Shown here: positions 1-5,345 of the stretch, piece after piece
Layout of the letters: every line of letters begins with the position of its first letter
How positions within the stretch are numbered: the first letter of the stretch is position 1
Source: an uncultured Acidimicrobium sp.
Lineage (GTDB): Bacteria; Actinomycetota; Acidimicrobiia; Acidimicrobiales; Ilumatobacteraceae
Length of the DNA stretch: 5,345 bases
NCBI GenBank assembly: GCA_903853285.1
Contig: CAINTF010000125.1
Location: 1 to 5,345 of the forward strand
Direction of reading: 5' to 3'
Translations under genes and position numbers: made by a program
The notes under the pieces: generated by a model
Seen by the model: only the letters and a program-made list of their open reading frames with translations
The model's database searches: none
What the model was told of the DNA's origin: nothing

Positions 1-1132
1 AAACGTCGTCACTGTTGACATATCTCGTGATTCCTGCTCGCACAACGCCACCACTTTCAGTCAGACCAAGCTGATCGACGGCTTCAACTGCGTACGAACT
101 ACCTGACCACACTGCGATCTTGGCGTCGGCGAGTATTTGGGCAACATGATCTGGGTGGTGACCATCGATGGTGAAGGAGACGGTGGGGGTTCTTCCTTCA
201 AGTGTTGGGATGCCCCAGACCTTGACGTTGTCGATTGCCAGCAACCCAGAAAGCAGTGGCGAAAAAATGTCGTTCTCATAAGTCATGATTTTTTGCATGT
301 CTTCTTCAAGCAAGAAGCGTGCCGCTGCTTCGACTGCGGCGATACCTTCGAAGTTTGGCGTACCGGTTTCAAATCTGCGTGGTCCTACATTTTCGGCAGG
401 ACGAACTTTGGCAACTGGCAAAGAATTGAGTAGGTCTGGATTTACGCACAGCACTCCGGCGTGAGGTCCGTACCACTTGTATGGCGAAGTGGCCAGCACG
501 TCACAGCCAAGTTGGGCAACATTGATTGGTTGATGCACTGCCAGGTGAACTGCATCTACAAAGACTCGCGCTCCAACATCGTGTGCCGCATCGATGATCG
601 GCTTGAGATTTGGCGCAGTGCCGAGCAAGTTGGATGCACCAGTAAGGGCAACCCACTTGGTATTTGGGGTGATCATTTTGAGCATTGCTTCGGTGTCGAG
701 CATGAATGTTGCGGTACTAAATGGTGCAAGTACGTGTTCTGCTCCCGAGAGTTCACATGCAATACGCCATGGTGAGACGTTTGCGTCATGGTCGAGTTTT
801 GTGCCGACCACTCTGTCGCCAGGCTTGAGCGTGCGTGCAACTGCCCGAGTGAAAGCCATTGTCATCGTTGTCATGTTGGCGCCTAAGCAAATGCCTTCTG
901 GGTCTGCGCCAAACAAAGTGCCAACAACTTGACGTGTGCGGTTCAGTAGGGCATCACAGTCGTGGGCAGAGGAAAAATAACCGCCAGAGTTTGCATTTGA
1001 TCCGCCAGCAGCGAAGTCGCTCATCGCACGAATTGCCGAATCAACCATCTGTGTGCCCGCAGGACCATCGAAGCGGGCCCAATCATTGCGAGCGCCAGGA
1101 AATCGGTTGCGAAGATCGTTCGGTGTGGTCAT
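1..1132 (-). CDS. Cysteine desulfurase-like PLP enzyme (class-V aminotransferase fold, VC1184-like subfamily), 3' end cut by window edge
   Basis: I translated this frame by hand: 377 codons from ATG at 1132 to the left edge with no stop, so only a short C-terminal tail should be missing (relatives are about 400 residues). Seen: the N-terminal motif FDGPAGTQ (21-28), H115 in DHDAN (stacks on the PLP ring in SufS), D193 in FVDAVH (binds the pyridine nitrogen), K219 in SPYKWYGP (Schiff-base lysine), ETGTPNFE (255-262) and R365 in VVRAG (substrate carboxylate). This combination is typical of the cysteine-desulfurase-like family named after VC1184. The segment aligned with the SufS persulfide cysteine reads VWSGSSYA, placing Tyr347 at the Cys position. 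Sulfur transfer is therefore unlikely; lyase, transaminase or epimerase chemistry is possible and the substrate is unknown. The protein looks soluble and cytoplasmic. It lies 39 bases after the small gene at 1172-1444 on the same strand. No Shine-Dalgarno sequence precedes the ATG. Confidence 0.9.
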   Translation of the reverse strand, partial: MTTPNDLRNRFPGARNDWARFDGPAGTQMVDSAIRAMSDFAAGGSNANSGGYFSSAHDCDALLNRTRQVVGTLFGADPEGICLGANMTTMTMAFTRAVARTLKPGDRVVGTKLDHDANVSPWRIACELSGAEHVLAPFSTATFMLDTEAMLKMITPNTKWVALTGASNLLGTAPNLKPIIDAAHDVGARVFVDAVHLAVHQPINVAQLGCDVLATSPYKWYGPHAGVLCVNPDLLNSLPVAKVRPAENVGPRRFETGTPNFEGIAAVEAAARFLLEEDMQKIMTYENDIFSPLLSGLLAIDNVKVWGIPTLEGRTPTVSFTIDGHHPDHVAQILADAKIAVWSGSSYAVEAVDQLGLTESGGVVRAGITRYVNSDDV

Positions 1133-1139
1133 AGCGCGA

Positions 1140-1145
1140 ACGGTA
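1140..1145 (-). promoter_or_regulatory. Possible -10 box of a leaderless start (TACCGT)
   Basis: Read on the minus strand, TACCGT fits the loose actinobacterial -10 pattern TAnnnT and ends 7 bases before the ATG at 1132. Transcription would then begin at or next to the start codon, which would explain the absent ribosome binding site. No convincing -35 box is visible. The gene could equally be carried by read-through from the small gene upstream, so this is a suggestion based on spacing only. Confidence 0.25.
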
Positions 1146-1171
1146 CTACGAGTTGTGAAAGTTGTTGCGAT

Positions 1172-1444
1172 TTATGAAGCGCGCTTGGCGGCTCGCTCGA
1201 GGCGTCGAGCAGTTTTGCCAATTGGTGCGATGTTGCGGTGGTCAAGATCGCCCACTTCAGTGCCGTTTGCAAAGCGCACGCGGTAACGGAGCCAGTTAAA
1301 ACCATTGGCCAAAATAACCTTGCCCTCGCTGCCCGCTGGCAAACCATCTATGTCAACAGTGAGCTGTACTTTGTCACCATTTTTGAGGTCGATCTGGCCG
1401 GCATGCGGCGTTGCAAGTGAATGTGGTTTCCATGAGGCTGTCAC
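1172..1444 (-). CDS. Small hypothetical protein, probable SH3/KOW-like beta-barrel (90 aa)
   Basis: GTG start at 1444 and TAA stop at 1174-1172. I do not recognise a named family with certainty. The middle of the protein (about residues 20-73) has the look of a small all-beta SH3-like or KOW-like domain: NGDKVQL, then a turn LPAGSEGKV, then WLRYRVRFANG, then VGDLDHRN. The GxxGxV turn followed by YRVRF resembles DUF4926-type or KOW-type barrels, which often bind nucleic acid or protein. The last 15 or so residues are basic and helical-looking (KTARRLERAAKRAS), compatible with RNA or ribosome contact, but that is inference. There is no signal peptide or membrane segment. It precedes the PLP enzyme gene by 39 bases and diverges from tig. 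No SD precedes the GTG and no other plausible start exists downstream, so the start is reasonable but not proven. Confidence 0.7.
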   Translation of the reverse strand: MTASWKPHSLATPHAGQIDLKNGDKVQLTVDIDGLPAGSEGKVILANGFNWLRYRVRFANGTEVGDLDHRNIAPIGKTARRLERAAKRAS

Positions 1445-1452
1445 AATTGAAA

Positions 1453-1462
1453 AGGGTACACT
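1453..1462. promoter_or_regulatory. Putative bidirectional promoter core: two opposed -10-like boxes sharing TA
   Basis: The sequence AGGGTACACT reads as TACACT on the plus strand (1457-1462) and as TACCCT on the minus strand (1458-1453). Both fit TAnnnT and share the self-complementary TA at 1457-1458. The plus box ends 9 bases before the tig GTG at 1472; the minus box ends 8 bases before the GTG of the small gene at 1444. No clear -35 box is seen for either direction. Because only 27 bases separate the two start codons, initiation for both genes must come from here or from inside coding sequence. The same GGG also belongs to AAGGG, which could act as a Shine-Dalgarno for a TTG at 1463. Confidence 0.35.
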
Positions 1463-1471
1463 TTGCGCTCT

Positions 1472-2815
1472 GTGAAAAGCATCATTGAGACCCTCGAGGG
1501 CAACAAAGTCAAACTGTCAGTGGAAATTGACGAGGTCGAATTCGATCGAAATATCGATAAGGCCTTCCGCAAAATCGCTAATGAGATTCGTATTCCTGGA
1601 TTTCGCCAAGGCAAGGCTCCGCGACAATTGTTGCAAGCCCAGATCGGACTTGGCGCCGCGCGTTCGCAAGCGATCCAAGATTCCATCCCAGAGTATTTGG
1701 CATTGGCCGTGCGTGAGCACGATGTTGACCTCATTGCGACTCCACAAATTGAAGTGACAAAGGGCGAAGAAGAGGGCATCTTGGGTTTTGATGCAACCTG
1801 TGAAGTTCGACCAATTGTGACTGTGCCTGGCTACAACGGTTTGCGTATTGAGTTGCCAGCTCTGCTCGTAAAAGAAGAGGACGTCGATGATGCAATGAAG
1901 TCTGAGCGTTCGCGACATGGTGTGCTGAAAGACGTAGATGCCGATCGTGCGATTGCAAAGGGCGATCATGTGTCGCTTGACTTGAGCGGATCTCGCGAAG
2001 GAACTCCAGTGCCAGGACTCAACGTTGAAGACTGGGCATACGAAGTGGGCAAGGGATGGGTGTCTCCAAGCTTCGATGAGAAATTGATCGGCGAGAAGTT
2101 GGGTTCGACTATTTCGTATTCGGAAGCGCCGAACGGCACTACCGACATCGCCGAGATGACTGTCGTTGTGAAAAAAGTGCAAGAGATGGTGCTCGACGAT
2201 TTGACCGATGAGTGGGTAGCGGAACACGTTTCAGAATTTGAAACTGTTGATGCATGGAAGGCTTCGTTGCGCAAGCGCCTTGAAGAAATCAAACTCAATC
2301 AAACACGAAGCGTGTTTGTTGAGCGCACAACTTCAGCGTTGGCAGAACTGGTAACGATCGAAATTCCTGAAGCAATGATCGCCAGCGACTTGCAGGCGAG
2401 AGTGCGCAACACTGTCGAACAGTTTCAGTCGCAAGGCGTTTCGATTGATCAATGGTTGTCCGCAACTGGTCAAACGACGGAAAGTTTCATCGAAAATTTG
2501 CGCACCGAGTCGCAAAAAGCGGTCAAGGTTGATCTTGCACTTCGCGCAGTTGCTGTCGCACAATCGATTGCTGCCAGCGATGACGACATCGAACAAGAAC
2601 TCGAGCGTATTGCGATGCAGGTTGGTCGCAAGGTCAATCAAGTGCGCAAGGCGTATCAAGAGAACGATGCGTTGACTGAACTGGCTGCCCAAATTCATAA
2701 ATCGCAAGCCGTTGATTGGTTGTTGCGCAATTCGACCCTCGTAGACCCTGATGGCAATGCAATCAGTGCTGATGATCTATTCGGTGATGAGTCACAAGGC
2801 AATTCCACCGAATAA
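1472..2815 (+). CDS. tig: Trigger factor, ribosome-associated chaperone and peptidyl-prolyl isomerase
   Basis: Trigger factor docks at the ribosome exit tunnel, shields nascent chains and has an FKBP-type prolyl isomerase domain. Taking GTG at 1472 gives 447 residues, close to the family length. Seen, numbered from that GTG: the ribosome-binding signature GFRQGKAP at about 43-50, matching E. coli GFRKGKVP; the FKBP-like domain at about 160-240, with GDHVSLDL, then YEVGKGWVSPSFDEKLIGEK; and a long helical C-terminal chaperone domain ending with an acidic tail. Start choice: from GTG the protein begins VKSIIET, which lines up residue for residue with E. coli MQVSVET. A TTG at 1463 would add three residues and has AAGGG 6 bases upstream, so it remains an alternative. 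It is the first gene of a tig-clpP-clpX-folC run and lies 91 bases before clpP. Confidence 0.97.
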   Translation: MKSIIETLEGNKVKLSVEIDEVEFDRNIDKAFRKIANEIRIPGFRQGKAPRQLLQAQIGLGAARSQAIQDSIPEYLALAVREHDVDLIATPQIEVTKGEEEGILGFDATCEVRPIVTVPGYNGLRIELPALLVKEEDVDDAMKSERSRHGVLKDVDADRAIAKGDHVSLDLSGSREGTPVPGLNVEDWAYEVGKGWVSPSFDEKLIGEKLGSTISYSEAPNGTTDIAEMTVVVKKVQEMVLDDLTDEWVAEHVSEFETVDAWKASLRKRLEEIKLNQTRSVFVERTTSALAELVTIEIPEAMIASDLQARVRNTVEQFQSQGVSIDQWLSATGQTTESFIENLRTESQKAVKVDLALRAVAVAQSIAASDDDIEQELERIAMQVGRKVNQVRKAYQENDALTELAAQIHKSQAVDWLLRNSTLVDPDGNAISADDLFGDESQGNSTE

Positions 2816-2830
2816 GCAAGCCGTACAACT

Positions 2831-2857
2831 ACTATTTAGTTTTAGGACTTAAATAGT
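2831..2857. repeat. AT-rich inverted repeat in the tig-clpP gap
   Basis: ACTATTTA (2831-2838) and TAAATAGT (2850-2857) are perfect 8-base reverse complements around an 11-base centre. The stem has only one G-C pair and no run of T follows it, so it is a poor intrinsic terminator. A -10-like TACTAT (2830-2835) overlaps the left arm, which would suit an operator for a clpP promoter. It does not match HAIR or CIRCE elements, and I see no ClgR-like CGC/GCG half-sites. Function unknown. Confidence 0.45.
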
Positions 2858-2892
2858 CGGCAGTGCTATTGGCTACTGACTAGACACCTTGC

Positions 2893-2898
2893 AAGGAG
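2893..2898 (+). promoter_or_regulatory. Ribosome binding site of clpP (AAGGAG)
   Basis: A strong Shine-Dalgarno sequence 8 bases before the ATG at 2907. It fixes the clpP start there and rules against the longer reading from TTG at 2889, which would place this site inside the coding sequence. It is the best ribosome binding site in the window; most other starts here have a weak one or none. Confidence 0.85.
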
Positions 2899-2906
2899 AC
2901 GGCGTT

Positions 2907-3545
2907 ATGCGTGAAGAAAATGTGATGCGGAACTATTACGTTCCCAATGTCACTGAGCAGACCAGTCGTGGTGAGCGCACGTCCGACCTCTACAGCAGGT
3001 TGCTCAAAGAGAACATTATTTTTCTGGGCACTCCAATTGACGACACGATTGCCAACCTCATCTGTGCACAGTTGATTCACCTCGAGAGTGAAAACCCCGA
3101 CAAAGACATCAACATTTATATCAACAGCCCTGGTGGCGATATCACCGCGCTATTTGCGATCTACGACACAATGCAGTTCATCAAGAATGACATTGCGACT
3201 ATTTGTCTCGGTCAGGCCGCTTCGGCTGCTGCTGTGTTGCTCGCCGCCGGCACGAAAGGCAAGCGCTTGGCTCTGCCACACTCACGAGTCTTGTTGCACC
3301 AGCCATATGGCCAGGTTGGCTACAGCCAAGTGACAGACCTCGAGTTGGCAGCACGCGAAATTTTGCGCATGCGCGAGTTGCTTGAAGGAATTTTGGCAGA
3401 GCACACCGGTCAGTCGGTTGAGCGCGTACATAACGACACCGATCGCGACTTTGTCCTCGAAGCACCTGCTGCTCTCGAGTACGGAGTAATTGACGAGATC
3501 ATTACTGCTCGCACACACGCAGACCGCACTGGCCCGATTCGCTGA
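2907..3545 (+). CDS. clpP: ATP-dependent Clp protease proteolytic subunit ClpP (ClpP2-like)
   Basis: Serine peptidase that assembles into a double-ring chamber and degrades proteins threaded in by ClpX or ClpC in the cytoplasm. 212 residues from ATG 2907. The catalytic triad is visible: S106 in GQAASAAA, H131 in LLHQP and D181 in DTDRD, with family spacing. INSPGGDIT (72-80) forms the oxyanion-side handle region. The N-terminal stretch [13 protein letters not shown] matches the axial-loop region of E. coli ClpP, implying a short propeptide of about nine residues before the mature end near Y10. [15 protein letters not shown] and [13 protein letters not shown] resemble mycobacterial ClpP2 more than ClpP1. 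A second ATG at 2925 lacks an SD. clpX begins 17 bases after the stop, indicating co-transcription. No second clpP sits beside it, unlike many actinobacteria. Confidence 0.97.
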   Translation: MREENVMRNYYVPNVTEQTSRGERTSDLYSRLLKENIIFLGTPIDDTIANLICAQLIHLESENPDKDINIYINSPGGDITALFAIYDTMQFIKNDIATICLGQAASAAAVLLAAGTKGKRLALPHSRVLLHQPYGQVGYSQVTDLELAAREILRMRELLEGILAEHTGQSVERVHNDTDRDFVLEAPAALEYGVIDEIITARTHADRTGPIR

Positions 3546-3562
3546 GCACGGGAAACTGACCC

Positions 3563-4840
3563 ATGGCCAAATTTGGTGACACAGCCGAACTGATTAAGTG
3601 TGCTTTTTGTGGCAAGTCACAAAAGCAAGTTAAAAAACTTATTGCAGGTCCTGGAGTTCACATTTGCGATGAGTGCATCGAACTCTGCAACGAAATTGTT
3701 GACGAAGAGTTTGGTCAAGCAGCAGAAGTTGGCTTAGAAGAACTACCAATCCCGCGTGACATCCGTGCATTTTTGGATGAGTATGTCGTCGGTCAAGAGC
3801 AAGCAAAGAAAGTTTTGGCTGTTGCAGTGTTCAATCACTACCGCCGCATTAAATACAAAAATTCGGGCAATGCTCGTCGTGACGAAGTCGAACTGCAAAA
3901 GAGCAACATCTTGCTGCTTGGTCCAACTGGTTGCGGCAAGACGCACATGGCCCAAACACTTGCCAGATTGCTCAATGTTCCGTTTGCTATTGCCGATGCG
4001 ACTGCGCTTACAGAAGCTGGTTATGTGGGCGAAGACGTTGAGAATATTCTGCTCAAGTTGCTGCAGGCCGCCGATTTTGATGTGAAGCGCGCCGAGATGG
4101 GCATCGTATATATCGACGAAATCGACAAGGTTGCACGTAAGAGCGAGAACCCTTCAATTACACGCGATGTCTCTGGCGAAGGTGTTCAACAAGCACTGCT
4201 CAAGATTCTTGAAGGCACAGTTGCCTCTGTGCCACCGCAAGGTGGTCGTAAGCACCCGCACCAAGAGTTCATTCAAATAGACACCACAAACGTGCTGTTC
4301 ATTGTTGGTGGTGCATTTGCTGGTCTTGACACAATCATCGAAAACCGCATCGGCCACAAAGGTGTTGGCTTTCATGCTGAGGTGCGTTCGAAGGCGGAGA
4401 AGGATCCTGGTCAGTTGTTTGCTCAGGTTTTGCCAGAAGATTTGCTGAAGTTTGGAATGATTCCGGAATTCATTGGCCGTTTGCCAATGGTTGGTGCGGT
4501 ACACAGTTTGGATAAGGCAGCGTTAATCTCGATTTTGACAGAACCAAAGAACGCATTGCTCAAGCAGTATCAGAAGTTCTTTGAGTTTGAAGACATCGAA
4601 CTTGAGGTAACTCCAGAAGCACTTGTTGCAATCGCCGAACAAGCATTGCATCGGGGTACGGGCGCTCGCGGATTGCGGGCAATTTTGGAAGAAGTACTGC
4701 TCAACACAATGTATGAGATTCCTGGTCGCACCGACGTTGCTCGTGTGGTGTTCGACGAAAAATCAATAACTACGAAGTCGAGTCCTGAACTAGTGATGCG
4801 AAATACTCGCGTGACTCGTCAGCGCCGCGCCGCTTCTTAA
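3563..4840 (+). CDS. clpX: ClpX, AAA+ unfoldase subunit of the ClpXP protease
   Basis: Hexameric ATPase that recognises tagged or specific substrates, unfolds them and passes them to ClpP. 425 residues, full length. Seen in order: a zinc-binding domain with C13, C16, C35 and C38 (CxxC-x18-CxxC), used for dimerisation and adaptor or substrate binding; Walker A GPTGCGKT (120-127); pore-1 loop GYVG (153-156); Walker B IVYIDEID (181-188); RKH pore loop (229-231); sensor 1 near [10 protein letters not shown] (241-250); a ClpP-docking loop with VGF at 268-270 in place of E. coli IGF; arginine-finger region EFIGRLP (302-308); sensor 2 GARGLR (367-372). All functional residues are intact. A weak GGGAA lies about 9 bases before the ATG. 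Spacing of 17 bases on both sides suggests one transcript with clpP and perhaps folC. Confidence 0.98.
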   Translation: MAKFGDTAELIKCAFCGKSQKQVKKLIAGPGVHICDECIELCNEIVDEEFGQAAEVGLEELPIPRDIRAFLDEYVVGQEQAKKVLAVAVFNHYRRIKYKNSGNARRDEVELQKSNILLLGPTGCGKTHMAQTLARLLNVPFAIADATALTEAGYVGEDVENILLKLLQAADFDVKRAEMGIVYIDEIDKVARKSENPSITRDVSGEGVQQALLKILEGTVASVPPQGGRKHPHQEFIQIDTTNVLFIVGGAFAGLDTIIENRIGHKGVGFHAEVRSKAEKDPGQLFAQVLPEDLLKFGMIPEFIGRLPMVGAVHSLDKAALISILTEPKNALLKQYQKFFEFEDIELEVTPEALVAIAEQALHRGTGARGLRAILEEVLLNTMYEIPGRTDVARVVFDEKSITTKSSPELVMRNTRVTRQRRAAS

Positions 4841-4844
4841 GAAC

Positions 4845-4850
4845 TAGCCT
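4845..4850 (+). promoter_or_regulatory. Possible -10 box of a leaderless folC start (TAGCCT)
   Basis: TAGCCT fits TAnnnT and ends 7 bases before the ATG at 4858. The 17-base clpX-folC gap has no Shine-Dalgarno sequence. It could give folC its own leaderless transcript inside the operon. No -35 box is visible, and a chance match cannot be excluded. Confidence 0.22.
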
Positions 4851-4857
4851 GCGCATC

Positions 4858-5345
4858 ATGCAATACGGCGAGGCACTCAACTATTTAGATGAGCATGCCA
4901 GCTATGAAAAAACTGGTCGCGTTGAATCTCCATCGCTCGACAACATCAACAAATTTATGGATTTGATGGGTCAGCCACACTTGAGCTATCCGGTAATCCA
5001 TATCACTGGCACAAACGGCAAAGGTTCGACTACGCAAATCATCACGCAGTTGTTGATTGCTCATGGTCTGCAGGTTGGCACATACACGAGCCCGCACTTA
5101 GAAAATTTGACTGAGCGAATTTCGCGAAACAACGAACCAATTAGTGAGCAAGATTTTGCCGATTGTGTCGCTGCAATCGCCGACATTGAAGTTTTAGGCG
5201 GCGTGCGACCTTCGTATTTCGAAATCATGACAGCGGCAGCATTTCGATATTTTGCAGATACCGCAGTTGACGTTGCAGTTATAGAAGTGGGAATGCTCGG
5301 AAGATGGGATGCTACGAACGTTGTGAATTCTTCTGTTGCAGTAAT
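4858..5345 (+). CDS. folC: Dihydrofolate synthase / folylpolyglutamate synthase, N-terminal part, cut by window edge
   Basis: Enzyme of the Mur-ligase-like ATP-grasping group that joins glutamate to dihydropteroate and/or extends the polyglutamate tail of folates in the cytoplasm. 162 complete codons are present from ATG 4858, about 40% of the usual 400-450 residues. Seen: ALNYLDEH near the N terminus, the P-loop HITGTNGKGST (48-58), YTSPHLENLTERI (76-88), FEIMTAAAF (121-129) and VIEVGMLGRWDATN (141-154), matching the family EVGxGGRxDATN motif with Leu in place of the first Gly. The reading frame runs open upstream into clpX, but ATG 4858 gives the expected N terminus. No SD is seen before it. 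It lies 17 bases after clpX; in many actinobacteria folC follows valS, which is absent from this gap. Confidence 0.95.
   Translation, partial: MQYGEALNYLDEHASYEKTGRVESPSLDNINKFMDLMGQPHLSYPVIHITGTNGKGSTTQIITQLLIAHGLQVGTYTSPHLENLTERISRNNEPISEQDFADCVAAIADIEVLGGVRPSYFEIMTAAAFRYFADTAVDVAVIEVGMLGRWDATNVVNSSVAV

Noticed and set aside
137..1134. Several plus-strand open frames across the left part of the window
   Set aside because: The minus-strand frame from 1132 encodes a clear PLP enzyme with all key motifs, so these are shadows.
1517..2227. Long minus-strand open frame (236 codons) opposite tig
   Set aside because: It lies wholly opposite the well-supported trigger factor gene, has no recognisable domain and its composition looks like an antisense shadow.
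2300..2318. Perfect hairpin CAAACACG-AAG-CGTGTTTG inside tig
   Set aside because: An 8-base stem with a short loop is expected about once by chance in a window of this size. It lies inside conserved coding sequence and has no T-run.
2889..2906. Longer clpP reading from TTG 2889
   Set aside because: It would place the strong AAGGAG inside the coding sequence; ATG 2907 has ideal spacing from it.
2816..2906. HAIR, CIRCE or ClgR operator upstream of clpP
   Set aside because: I looked for CTTGAGT/ACTCAAG, TTAGCACTC-type and CGC/GCG half-sites and found none.
4879..4888. AACTATTTAG in folC resembling the palindrome arm at 2831
   Set aside because: Only about nine bases match, it is within coding sequence and it lacks the second arm, so chance is the simplest explanation.
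1..5345. Mobile elements, CRISPR, tRNA or rRNA genes, or a novel defence-type system
   Set aside because: Nearly all bases are covered by housekeeping genes or the two minus-strand genes, and no repeat array, transposase motif or RNA gene structure was seen.

Overview
The window reads as a piece of a bacterial chromosome from an actinomycete-type organism of moderate GC content (roughly half, judged by eye). The best guess is an Acidimicrobiia-like member of Actinomycetota. Three things suggest this: the order tig-clpP-clpX-folC on one strand, a ClpP whose active-site region resembles actinobacterial ClpP2, and several start codons with no Shine-Dalgarno sequence. The lineage is an inference from protein resemblance, not a database result.

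Layout. The left part (1-1444) is on the minus strand. A small gene of unknown function (1444 to 1172, probably an SH3/KOW-like beta-barrel) comes first. After 39 bases follows a class-V aminotransferase-fold PLP enzyme of the cysteine-desulfurase-like group, which starts at 1132 and runs off the left edge. The right part (1472-5345) is on the plus strand: trigger factor (tig), ClpP protease subunit, ClpX unfoldase, and the first 162 codons of folC, cut by the right edge. The two halves diverge from a gap of only 27 bases (1445-1471), which holds two opposed -10-like hexamers sharing a central TA.

How the genes work together. Trigger factor folds nascent chains at the ribosome exit tunnel. 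ClpX unfolds tagged or damaged proteins and feeds them to the ClpP chamber. The three genes form a compact protein quality-control block. FolC (dihydrofolate/folylpolyglutamate synthase) follows clpX after 17 bases and belongs to folate metabolism; its place here is a synteny habit rather than a functional link. The desulfurase-like enzyme has the PLP lysine but a tyrosine where the persulfide-forming cysteine of SufS would be, so it is probably not a true desulfurase.

The core genes are ordinary housekeeping genes, and I see no mobile element, CRISPR array, RNA gene or defence-type system. The points worth a second look are the tiny divergent promoter region, a repeated TAnnnT box 7-9 bases before four SD-less starts (possible leaderless mRNAs), an isolated ClpP2-like gene with no clpP partner beside it, an AT-rich palindrome between tig and clpP, and the uncharacterised small protein divergent from tig.
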